From: Larix sibirica
Lineage: Eukaryota > Streptophyta > Pinopsida > Pinales > Pinaceae
Length of the DNA: 11,598 nucleotides
Reading direction: 5' to 3'
Assembly: GCA_004151065.3 (NCBI GenBank)
Contig: NWUY0300010972.1
Location: forward strand, 5,254 to 16,851
Part shown: positions 1 to 8,058 of the stretch, one piece after another
Numbering within the stretch: position 1 is the stretch's first letter
How the letters are laid out: the number at the start of each line of letters is the position of its first letter
Translations under genes and position numbers: made by a program
The notes under the pieces: generated by a model
The model's input: the letters and a program-made list of their open reading frames with translations, nothing else
Told to the model about the DNA's origin: nothing
The model's database searches: none

Positions 1-1450
1 CTAACACTATTTACATATTCATGATTTCTGGGAGACCATTAGGGAAGTTGCCTGGCATGTGGCAGAGGAATCAAGAAGCTTTGAGCAAATGTTGAAGGCT
101 CTATTCTCCTCTTTTATAACATTAATGACACAAAAGATAGAACCTTCAACCCATAAAACTTTAGATCGATCTCTTTATGTAGCTCTACTTGTAAAATCAA
201 TTTCAAGGTAATGGTCAATAGGCTAAAAAAGGTTATAGCTAATATTGTCTCTTTAGAATAAAGGGGCTTTGTTGTTGGTAGATAGATTCTAGATGGTATC
301 ATAGTTTAAGAAGCAACACACATTTTAACTACAACTAGAAAGAAATGAATTTTGATAAAAATGGATCCGTCAAAGGACTTCGACAAAATAAATTGGTTAT
401 ACCTTGTTTGGATGTTCGAAGCTTTTGGGTTTGCAAAGGATTGGATACTATGTGAACTATGTCTAACCATGTTCTCTTACTTAGTCTTGGTCAATGGATT
501 TTCTATAAGCCCTTCTCCTCGATGAGAGAGCTCTATCAAGGAGATCCCTTCTCCCATTTTTCTTCATAATCACAATTGAAGGCTTAGGAAGACTCCTATT
601 TAATGCCAAGTTCATAGGAGATAGAAGGTTTGGTGATTCACAAAGGAGGAGAGAAACAAACAAATTTACAACTTGTGGATGGCACCATTATGCAAGGAGC
701 AACGATTGTAAAAGCAGCAAAAAGTCAAAGATCTTGTAAGCACTTACTTATTTGCCTCTAAGGAAGAGATCAATGATGACGAATCAAGCACCCACCTTTC
801 CAAAAAACCCCTAAACACCTATATGAACATTAGTTGTATGTTGCACTATAAGAGCTTCACTCTCGCCTAAATATTTGGGATTTTCTCTAACTGATATTTG
901 GGCTACAAGGGTGGTGTGGCAAGAAATCCTAGTTAAGGTGGAAAAAACTAGATAGTTGGTCAAACAAAGGGTTCTTTGGTAGGGCACATAATACTCATTA
1001 AAGCAATTCTCCAAGCATTCTAGTTTATTGATTTCCAAATTTAGTAGTGCCTACTCAAGTAATTGATGGACTTGATTTCTTTGGGAGGCCCCTCTCTAGT
1101 TGAAAAATGGCACCCAATGTCTTGGAAGATCTATTCTCCAAAGAATTGGGAAGGACTAGGTATCAAAAAAAAATTCCAAATATTTCACTTAGAGGTAAGT
1201 TATATTAGAAATGGTATTTAGAAAGGGACGCTGTCGAGTCATGCTTGCTTCAAGCAAAATATGCTCAAGTAACAAAGTGGTAAAACCTTTGTAGATTACA
1301 GTCAAACCTAAAGGGTTTAATAATTTGGATTCCAATGCTTAGAGGCAAGACAATTTTTCAAGGCTTTGTCTTCTGGGAGATTTTTAATTGAAATAGAGCC
1401 ATCTTTTGGGATGATGCATGGTACTTATTACCCCTCATATTGTATAAGGA
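1..1450 (+). pseudogene. LINE A: reverse transcriptase and post-RT fragment (decayed plant L1-type ORF2)
   Basis: Seen by conceptual translation across several frames. Around 100-300 there is an RT palm N-terminal region with a FITLxxxK-like stretch, then EQ(R/K)GFVVGRQILDGII-like text. Motif A reads IKMDPSKDFDKINW near 355-396, with the catalytic Asp codon at 364-366. A QGDP-like motif follows near 537-550, then EGLGRLL near 570-595. The active-site box reads LVDGT at 672-686, where the family has VDDT, so the second Asp is Gly. After the RT come LVKVEK-like thumb text (about 900-960), KWHPMSW and NWEGLGIK (about 1105-1165), and FWDDAW at 1404-1421. Stops and frame changes are frequent, so it cannot encode a working enzyme. 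The 5' part (endonuclease, ORF1) lies outside the left edge. The family is L1-clade plant LINE. The lineage differs from the LINE at 7087-11598. Confidence in the family is high; exact edges are approximate. Confidence 0.85.
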
Positions 1451-2206
1451 GTAAACTTGTGATTTTTGTCACATTGATGGAAATTTGCAACTAGTACTTT
1501 TGGAGTATTTGATTTTTTTGGGGGTATACTTTTCATGGAGCCTTTCCCTTCTTGGCATTTGACAGGGAGCTTCGATGGAGCAGACTTACTTCTCTTTGTT
1601 GATGATAATGTTTGGTCATTGATGGAGGTTGCTTCAGTTGTGCATAATGTTCTTTGTAGTTTGATGGAGGCACTATTCATGTTGGATCAATGGTGAGGAA
1701 ATCTCCTTGTGCTTAAGTCACTACTTTCACTTGGTTGTTGCATAGTTAGTTCATGTCTTGTACTTAGTTGTCAGTGTCCTTTATCATGGTGGTGCATTTG
1801 CCTAGCATTCTCCTAGTATCATTCACAAATTACATTTTCATCATATTCTATCATTTTACCTAGGTAATTTGCTTATTTCATCATATTTTAACTTCTTACC
1901 TAGGTAAAATGCATATTATACTTACACTTCATCATTTTTGCTTTACTAGAGGGTGCATGACACATGTTGCTTTTTTTGTTGTTGCCTAAGTTGTATTTCA
2001 TATTAAGCTTTCATTTTGCCATATTTCCACTTTTCAACATTTCCAGTGTGAAATTGGTTTGGGATTTTTTTTTTATTTCAGATTGATTAACCCAAACCTT
2101 AGGTTATGCATTGCATTAATTTTTTTTAAGTTGCCATTAGGATTTTTAGCTACATTTCCTAAGTTTTAATTCAATCAATCACTAGGGAATGCAATGTTAA
2201 GACATA
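1451..2206. other. Non-coding stretch inside the LINE A split; retroelement-like but unassigned
   Basis: No reading frame here resembles a known protein. The sequence is AT-rich with T-runs and holds the two-unit 40-bp repeat annotated separately. A reverse-strand open frame of 81 codons (1435-1680) is hydrophilic and Ser/Lys-rich and matches nothing I recognise; I treat it as chance. From its position between the two halves of LINE A and next to LTR-like sequence, I infer that this is internal or flanking DNA of an inserted LTR-type or non-autonomous element. Confidence 0.3.
1837..1915. repeat. Two diverged 40-bp tandem units, each with a TTACCTAGGTAA palindrome
   Basis: Positions 1837-1875 align with 1877-1915 at an offset of exactly 40 bases. 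Both begin TTCATCATATT and both contain the perfect 12-bp palindrome TTACCTAGGTAA, at 1856-1867 and 1896-1907. Between the shared blocks the units differ at several positions, so this is an old duplication. A weaker third start (TTCATCATTTTT) follows near 1928 but lacks the palindrome. The repeat is clear from the sequence; its role is unknown. Confidence 0.8.
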
Positions 2207-3030
2207 TGTCACACCTTGAGATTAGTGCCCCCCCCTTTTGGCACACATTTTGAGGCAATACACAAAATAATAATATTTAATTGTGCCTCTCTTCACAAAT
2301 TATTTTTTGACCATACCACTTCATGCATTCATCCATTTACACATTCCCCTAGAACATTAGGTGGCCTGCTCCTCAAGGAGGGTCACTTGCATGTTTGAAT
2401 GGTCTTGTTCACACCTTGCACATCAAGTGAACTAGTTGGAAGTTGGTTAGATCTTGGAGGGTGCACATGTGGAAGTTATAACTACCTCAATATTCTATTA
2501 TTTGTTGACTTAGCTCATGGAGATGGTTATTTGGGGAAAACATTATTTTATTTTTACCTTTTCAAGGCATCTTGAAGGGTGCACAAGGAGGATATATTTT
2601 ATTGTTTCTTGAAGCTTTGACTTGGTAAAAGGGCCCTCTTTTGCTAATGCATCCTCTCTCTTGGAGATTCCATTGTATTATTTTATTAATTCTTCTAGTG
2701 GAGTGAATTCTACCTAAGGAAGTGAAGACATATGATTTAACAAAGGCCTAACCAACTCCATTTTTTACAATAATCATATTTTATTGTAAGAGAGATCTAA
2801 CCCCTCCTATACAAAGGAGTTTTCTCTCCATTCTTTGCATGGTTGGATCATTAGAGTTTTCACCTCCTTGGAGCGTAATAGATGTATTCTTCTTGGAGCA
2901 TATGTGAAGTGTAAGGGTTTTTATTCGATTAATGTGAGGCTTTTATGAATTACATTGCTGTTTTGTGGGTGTAAATGCTTGTAAATGAAAAAGTATACGG
3001 TTCAAATCCAAGGTGTATTTAAATTTTACA
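2207..3030 (+). mobile_element. Possible LTR-like segment (solo or partial LTR)
   Basis: The segment begins TGTCACACCT, a typical plant LTR start. It contains a TATA-like site (TATACAAA at 2808-2815) framed by CTCCT and AGGAG, followed by a pyrimidine-rich CTCTCCATTC stretch and TTGGAGCGTAATAG / TTGGAGCATATGTGAAG text near 2870-2910. That arrangement resembles the promoter and R-U5 portion of conifer-type Gypsy LTRs as I remember them. It encodes nothing. I could not find a matching second LTR, a primer binding site, a polypurine tract or a definite CA terminus, so both ends, especially the right one, are guesses. It lies between the two halves of LINE A, which fits an insertion. Confidence 0.3.
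2804..2819 (+). promoter_or_regulatory. TATA-like site within the LTR-like segment
   Basis: TATACAAA at 2808-2815 is one base from a good plant TATA box. It sits inside an imperfect palindrome made by CTCCT (2804-2808) and AGGAG (2815-2819). It is followed by a CT-rich stretch, as expected near a retroelement transcription start. The assignment depends on the LTR call. Confidence 0.25.
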
Positions 3031-3629
3031 TCAAATTAAGTAAAATAGGTGTGAAAAGGTTCCTCTCTCCCTATCTTGCTTGTTATTTGTGAAATGAGAA
3101 AGATCTAAGTCAATTTATATCAAATAGATTTCTTGTTTGGTGGAATTTCATGAGTAAATAGCCTATTGAATCTAGATTTGAAAGTAGATCCTAGATTGTT
3201 TTCCCTTTGCAAATCTCTAAAAAAAATTTCTAGCAAAGTTAGAATTTGAATGATATATCATCCATGGCCATTCTCACCTCTACAATTGAAGAAATCAACC
3301 CTCTTGGATTAACCCCCTGATTCCATTTACCCTTGTTGGTATAGGCACTAGTCTCTTGATTTTTCGTCACATTTTTACATCATTATGCTACAACCACAAT
3401 CATTTTGTTAGGGCTTACTCTCCTAGTATCACCTTGAAAAGCCACAGCCTTAGCAATCTTATATAGGGACAACCCCCCTTGAGTTGGAGGAGAGGCAACC
3501 TGAAGTTGGAGAAGGTGGTATTGAGGTGACAATGGGTAACCCCTCTTAGTTTCCCTTGGGTTAGCGCTGTTCTTTTGGGCTTTAAATTTTACATGCTAAC
3601 TTGGGAGTTAACATAATCAACATAATGCA
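3031..3629. other. Unassigned stretch before LINE A resumes
   Basis: No recognised domain on either strand. The longest open stretch without a stop is on the - strand at 3383-3595 (70 codons). It has no initiating Met near its start, is rich in Pro, Gln and Lys, and matches no family I know. It may be an eroded piece of a retroelement protein or chance. The right boundary is where LINE A coding text returns at 3630. Confidence 0.25.
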
Positions 3630-4238
3630 CTAGACAAGGAGGAAGAATGGCCTTCTATCAAACAAAAGTGCAAGGAAAAAGATTGGTTTACATTAAACAA
3701 CTACTTTCAAACAATTGACAGGGGGGAAGACCACTCAAAGTTCCAAGATTTTCACTAGAAATACCCCTCTTTGGGCAGTGGAATGCTTAGATGAAGAGGA
3801 AGCTAGATTTTGAAACGTTCTCACCAAAAGTTTAATTATAGGGGAAATGAAGAAGTCATCTTAAGGTCAAGGTAGTTATGTTGGAGGGACTACACAATCA
3901 AAGCAACTTACGACATCCTCTCCTAAGAAAATTCAATACGACAAAAACGACTTTCCTTGGAAGACAATGTGGGGAGCAATCTTCATGCCAAAAATTAAAG
4001 CTTTCCTTTGGTTAGTGATCCATATTAAAATTCTAACTCAAGGCAATATTAAGAAAATATGTAAATTAGGTTCCCTATGCTGCTACAATGGTGGAAAAGC
4101 AGAGGAGTCAAATAACCATCTCTTCTTTTGCTGCCCTCTAGTCTAAATATACTGGTAGATGTTGAACAAAAGTATGAGAAAGCATAATAACAAACAGACT
4201 ATGTTAGGAAGCTTCTTAAACATTTGAACAAGGCTATT
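3630..4238 (+). pseudogene. LINE A: C-terminal zinc-binding (zf-RVT) fragment
   Basis: The sequence from 3630 translates to LDKEEEWPSIKQKC and then DWFTLNNYFQTI, resembling the linker between the FWDDAW region and the zf-RVT domain of plant LINEs. Near 3885-3915 there is YTIKATYDIL, the usual lead-in to zf-RVT. From 3952 the frame reads FPWKTMW, then MPKIKAFLWL, ILTQGN, and finally NHLFFCCP near 4120. That is the recognisable zf-RVT core. One Cys of the first Cys pair appears to be lost (C-x2-N instead of C-x2-C), while the His-x4-Cys pair remains. Stops and at least two frame changes are present. It continues logically from the fragment ending near 1450, so I infer one LINE broken by a 2.2-kb insertion. 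It ends where the GC-rich island starts. Confidence 0.75.
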
Positions 4239-4300
4239 GGGAGCGCGGAGCGGGAGCGAAAAGCGAAATTTTCAAAAGCTTCCGTTTCGGGAGCGTTTTT
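4239..4300. repeat. GC-rich island of AGCG-containing short repeats
   Basis: GGGAGCG occurs at 4239-4245, 4252-4258 and 4289-4295. GGAGCG also occurs at 4247-4252, and AAGCG at 4261-4265, giving five AGCG cores in about 57 bases. This is a sharp compositional break from the AT-rich surroundings. It lies precisely between the end of LINE A and the undetermined base at 4301. It is too short to classify; it could be the end of an unknown transposon or a truncated repeat. Confidence 0.65.
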
Positions 4301-4301
4301 N
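4301..4301. other. Undetermined base (N) at a junction
   Basis: This is the only ambiguous base I noticed. The GC-rich island lies immediately to its left and Gypsy integrase coding sequence immediately to its right. It may be a single miscalled base after a T-run, or it may mark a contig join. If it is a join, the adjacency of the two sides is not reliable. Confidence 0.9.
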
Positions 4302-4640
4302 TAATGAATTCCATTGATATCTCTTCCCATATTTGATTAGGTATGTGTAAATGTTGAAGTAACCATGGAGGCTTGAATTTCTCTCCTTTATTTCTTTGTC
4401 ACACCTAATATTCTCTTACAAATGTTTTAATATATTTCTTAATTCATTCCCAAAAAAAAAATTGGCCCTTTGATATGTTTTAAGGAACTTTGAATGTCCC
4501 ACCATCGAAGATTTATGAGACTCCCTTCATATTTTTTGTTTCAAATTTGATTGAGGGCATAACAATATTCTACCCTTGTACCAAAGGATATCTCTCTTCC
4601 ACTCCCAATTTTCTATAGAGCTATTCCCTTCATTTAGACA
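4302..4640 (-). pseudogene. Ty3/Gypsy integrase N-terminal fragment
   Basis: Read on the reverse strand, this follows RNase H. It shows WKRDILWYKGRI-like text, then SSMVGHSKFLKTYQR, which carries part of the HHCC zinc-finger region. Next comes a degraded CxxC region, then PPWLL and IPNQIWEEISMEFI at about 4302-4345. In the family the last motif leads into the DDE catalytic core and normally has Asp where this copy has Glu (MEFI for MDFI). The copy stops there at the N in 4301, so nearly all of the catalytic core and the C-terminal domain are missing. Several frame changes are present. The job of the intact protein is to insert retrotransposon cDNA into the genome; this fragment cannot do that. 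Confidence 0.75.
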
Positions 4641-4734
4641 TTGTATTTTTTGTCTAGTACTATTGTTGTCTTGTCATTCTTAGTGAGATTCTTCCAACCA
4701 CACCAAAGTGGAAGATGTAATGAAAGATAAGTTG

Positions 4735-5085
4735 GAGGCTTCTTGTATTCTAGAAAGGGAATTTGCTACCACATTGTCTTTCCTTTTTTATATATTATTT
4801 CAAAATCAAACTCTATACCCATCTTTGTTTCTCTTCTGATGACAATCTTTTCTTCAAAAACTAGTTTAGGCTATCATGGTTTTCCTTGACTTTAAAATGC
4901 CTCCCAATGAGATATTGATACCATTTTTTTATTGCGTGTAAAAATTTTCCCATTTCTTTTTTATATTTAGATTTCACCAAGTCTTTTCCCTTGAATTGTT
5001 TAGTTTCAAAAGCCAACGGTCTCCCTTCTTGCATCAATATTGCTCCAATTCCTTGCCATGATGCATCGCATTCAACTATGAACAT
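4735..5085 (-). pseudogene. Ty3/Gypsy RNase H domain fragment
   Basis: An open frame from 5085 down to 4861 encodes 74 residues that are unmistakably the RNase H of a Gypsy pol: VECDASWQGIGAILMQEG, RPLAFETKQF, KYKKEMGKFLHAIKKW, and YLIGRHFKVKENHDSLN. The Asp of CDAS and the Glu of KKEM, both catalytic, are present. The Asp expected before HDSL is Asn. After the stop the same domain continues in other frames with FDFEIIYKKGKDNVVANSLSR (about 4735-4800), the normal end of this domain. The enzyme removes the RNA strand during reverse transcription. It abuts the RT fragment on its upstream (higher-coordinate) side. Confidence 0.9.
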
Positions 5086-6045
5086 TTACCAACATCAGTT
5101 GTTTCCAATACTAGTGTAAAAGGCATAACATCTTTTAAGGGTGAGAATGCCAAGGTAGCATCTTCATTCCATACAAATAATTTTTTCTTCAAGAGAGATG
5201 TGAGTGGGCATGCAATGCATACATAATTCTTAACAAATTTCCTATAATATCATGTAAGACCTGAGAATTTTGTAAGACTCTTGATGTTTTTAGGAATGGA
5301 TTATTTTGTGATAGCTTCAACATTTTTAGGGTCCACCTTGACCCATTCTCATGGAACAATATGACCCAGATACTCTACTTCTTGTTTCCAAAAAACACTT
5401 TGGACCTTGTTACACAAAATTGTTTGCTTTCAAGAATTTGTAGGACTTGATCCACATGTTTATTATGTTATTCCCGTGATTTTCTATATATAAGTATATC
5501 ATCAAAGAAAACCAATACAAACTTTCAAAGATGAAGTCAAAATTCGTTCATAAGGCTTGGAAAAGTAGGAGCATTAGTCAATCCAAAACACATGACCAAG
5601 AACTCATAGTGTCCTTCATGTGTTCTAAAAGTTGTTTTGGGAACGTCCTCTACTTTTAATATGATTTGGTGGTATCTTGATTTAAGATCTAACTTTTTGA
5701 AATAAGCCTCGCCATGAAGCTCATCTAATAGATCATCAATATTTGGAATAGGAAATTTATCCTTGATGTGATTTTGGTTTGATCTATGTAATCATGACAC
5801 GTCCTCCAAGCATTATATTTTTTTCTTACTATCACTATTGGTGTTGAAAAGTAACTCTTGCTTGGTTGAATACAACCTGCATCCAACATGTCTTGTACCA
5901 TTTTATCGGTCTCCCCTTTTGTTGATATGGATATCTATAAATCTTTTTATTAGGAAGAATACTTCCATGTATGAGTTAAATTTGATGTTCATGATATCTG
6001 GATGAAGATAACCCATTAGGAATTTCTTGGATGACCACTGTACAT
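5086..6045 (-). pseudogene. Ty3/Gypsy reverse transcriptase fragment
   Basis: In reverse-strand order the sequence shows a YHEHQI-like lead-in and GSILPNKKIYRYP. Then come KMVQDMLDAGCIQPSKSYFS, VIVRKK, and [19 protein letters not shown]. The first catalytic motif, [11 protein letters not shown], has its Asp codon at 5687-5689. It is followed by [20 protein letters not shown] and the active-site box VLVFFDDILIY, whose two Asp codons lie at 5498-5503. KLD and FFDD are in the same frame but separated by two stops. The connection text VDQVLQILESKQF and VEYLGHIV leads, after a frameshift, to FVWNEDATLAFS and RNase H. The active-site residues survive, but stops and frame changes silence the gene. 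No gag or protease could be identified upstream. Confidence 0.9.
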
Positions 6046-7086
6046 CGATTATAATTATATACAATTTCTTTGAGCAAAATTATCCTGCGCATATAAGAAC
6101 CATCATTTCAACCATTGTAGATAATATCTCATTGCACAATAGATTCGTAGAAACTCCATCTTTGCATTCAGGATTGAAAGGCGTTCTTTTTTTACTTTAG
6201 CTTGTATTTCTACAAGCTTATATAGTGCACGATTTTCCATTATATTAGTAGTAGAACATGATTTGACGTAGTTAGAAGTATCATACTCTTTGATTTAAGT
6301 TTATAAACTTTTCTTTTGGAAAAATGTTTTTATATTTAATTAATCATACTTAATTTTATTCATTAAACAATAGTCCTTAAAAAAATTGTATTAGCTTAGT
6401 TTTGGTTTTGACTTTGATCTTTCAATAGAAAATAATAAAACCAAAGGTTTCCTAGATTTACATTTAAACTGTTCGCATAGACTCGTAATAGTTCTAGATC
6501 ATAAACTTAGCACTTTCATAAATTTTGTCTCCTAGAAGTTGCACATAAAGTTGATTTAGAGAAGTGTGGTTTGATTGGTTTTTATAAATTCTCAAAGTGA
6601 CTTTAGGTTTAAGTCAAATTTTGTAGTTTAAAGTTTTATTTTGTTTTAGCATCTATAATTAGCTTGTTAATTGAAATTTATTTTATATTAGTTTAAATAG
6701 TGTGCTTATCATAGTTGTTTATTTTTACAAATAGGAGAATTTTCATAGCTTTTGTATAAAGGGATATTTTTAGTTTGTGTATTGTTTGACGTGATTTGTT
6801 TATAAACAACAGATTATAAATTGAATTTAAAGTGTGTTTTCCTCATAAAGATTTTTTTTAGAAATTATCATAGATTCAAAAAATAGTTTATTAATTTTTC
6901 GTACTATTTCTTGTACTAGTTTTGAATTTGAAAGATTCTAGTTATCATCTTTCTTTTGTAATCCATTACATTAGTTAGTTTGCACTAAATAGGCTTTGAT
7001 TGTGCATATATTGTGCTTGCACCTCCAAGTTTGTGAACCCCCGGTTGACAATTTAAATGCAAGATTATTAATTAACATATTATTAG
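6046..7086. other. AT-rich non-coding stretch between the Gypsy and LINE B remnants
   Basis: No recognisable coding content in any frame. The sequence is dominated by A/T runs. It contains a perfect 14-bp palindrome, TTGTTTATAAACAA, at 6796-6809. A less AT-rich tail near 7010-7050 includes TTTGTGAACCCCCGGTTGACA. The part next to the Gypsy RT (about 6046-6190) may be eroded protease or linker sequence. The remainder could be an old LTR, a leader or unrelated intergenic DNA; nothing settles this. Confidence 0.4.
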
Positions 7087-7092
7087 CCCTGA

Positions 7093-8058
7093 CAAGAACC
7101 ATACTTTATTGGCACCAGATGTATGTATCTTAATCGTTGGACATCGGACTTCAATCCAGAGAATGACATCCCTTCTATAGTCTCGGTCTGGGTCTGGCTC
7201 CCCTTTCTCCCCCTACACTCCTGGAATGACGAGACCCTGAGGGCGTTTGGGATTTCCCTGGGGAAATATATAGACAAATCTGAACCAAGGGATGGGTTGC
7301 AAGCCTATGCAAGAATATGTGTAGAATTCCACCTGGAAAAAGGGCTCCTGGAAGCTATCACGCTAATTTTGGATAGATAGTGTTATCTCGAATAGGTGGA
7401 CTACGAGCAACTATCATTCAAATGCAAGGTATGTCATGAATATGGGAACTTTGCCAAACATTGTCCCAAGGAACCAGCAAAAACTCTAGAGGGAGATGCA
7501 AATGAGCATTGGCAGCGGCCTAGAAGGAAGAAGCAAGAAACCAAGAAAGGAACGCAACCTGAGAAGACAACACAAGAAGAGGGAGACCGTAGTAAAGAGA
7601 AGTTGGGAGATCCTCAAGCATTTTCATCCCAGGGTAAGAACAGGAGCAACAACCCTACAAGTAATAGATATGAATCATTGTCAGAGCAAGAGGAGGAACA
7701 GTATGAAAATCAAGGTCATGAATCAAGCAAAAATCGGGAGAGAAGAACGGAAGTTAGAACCCATTTGAATGAGGGAAAAAGCCTGCAGATCCCCCAGGTG
7801 TCTAGGGAAGGGTCATATGAAGACCCAAAGGAGAGAAACAAGATGGAAACGTACATATCATATTCCCAAACCCCTCCATGAAAAAAGGTGGGAAGGAAGT
7901 CAAATAATCAAAAGGGGGAAGCAGCGGTGAGGAAGGATATTGAATTAGGGAAGCAATCCACAATAGATAGTCACACAAGGAAAGAGGGAAGAAAACTCAA
8001 GAACCATAGTGGGTTGGACCCTCCTAGAGGAGGGTATTTGAAGACCGTTTCCAAATGA
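7093..8058 (+). pseudogene. LINE B ORF1: DUF4283-type domain remnant plus zinc knuckle (RNA-binding protein)
   Basis: One frame stays readable across the whole interval and ends at TGA 8056-8058. It begins QEPYFIGTRCMYLNRW and VWVWLPFLPLHSWND, then SLGKYIDKSEPRDGLQAYAR and ICVEFHLEKGL. This is the C-terminal half of the DUF4283 region of plant LINE ORF1 proteins. A zinc knuckle follows at 7423-7464 with exact C-x2-C-x4-[H]-x4-C spacing, but the His position is Asn (codon 7447-7449). The rest is a long, hydrophilic Lys/Glu/Gln-rich tail containing NRYESLSEQEEE. Three in-frame stops interrupt it: TAG 7378-7380, TAG 7393-7395 and TGA 7879-7881. No frameshift is needed. The protein would bind element RNA. 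Its N-terminal half is absent. Confidence 0.85.
8055..8058 (+). promoter_or_regulatory. ATGA stop/start overlap between LINE B ORF1 and ORF2
   Basis: The ORF1 frame terminates at TGA 8056-8058. An ATG at 8055-8057 opens the endonuclease frame (MIMVVSWSYRGMG), shifted by -1. A second in-frame ATG is at 8061. A four-base ATGA overlap is a known arrangement for termination-reinitiation coupling. That it worked so here is inference from geometry alone. Confidence 0.6.

Noticed and set aside
811-1038. 75-codon - strand open frame
   Set aside because: Antisense to LINE A post-RT sequence that is recognisable on the + strand.
1435-1680. 81-codon - strand open frame, Ser/Lys rich
   Set aside because: No known motif, and it begins at the edge of LINE A and runs into non-coding DNA. 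I could not support it as a gene.
2225-2245. GTGCC and GGCAC arms around a C-run, a possible hairpin
   Set aside because: Only a 5-bp stem around C9T4; too weak to call a terminator or a structured RNA.
2216-2398. 60-codon + strand open frame
   Set aside because: Lies in the LTR-like segment and begins with a nine-C run; no similarity to any protein I know.
2999-3009. GGTTCAAATCC, resembling a Pol III B box or tRNA T-arm
   Set aside because: No A box at a suitable distance upstream, and the flanks do not form a T-stem or acceptor stem, so neither tRNA nor SINE is supported.
7496-7768. 90-codon + strand frame overlapping ORF1
   Set aside because: An out-of-frame reading of the Lys/Glu-rich ORF1 tail. 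The ORF1 frame itself is open there and continues the zinc-knuckle protein.
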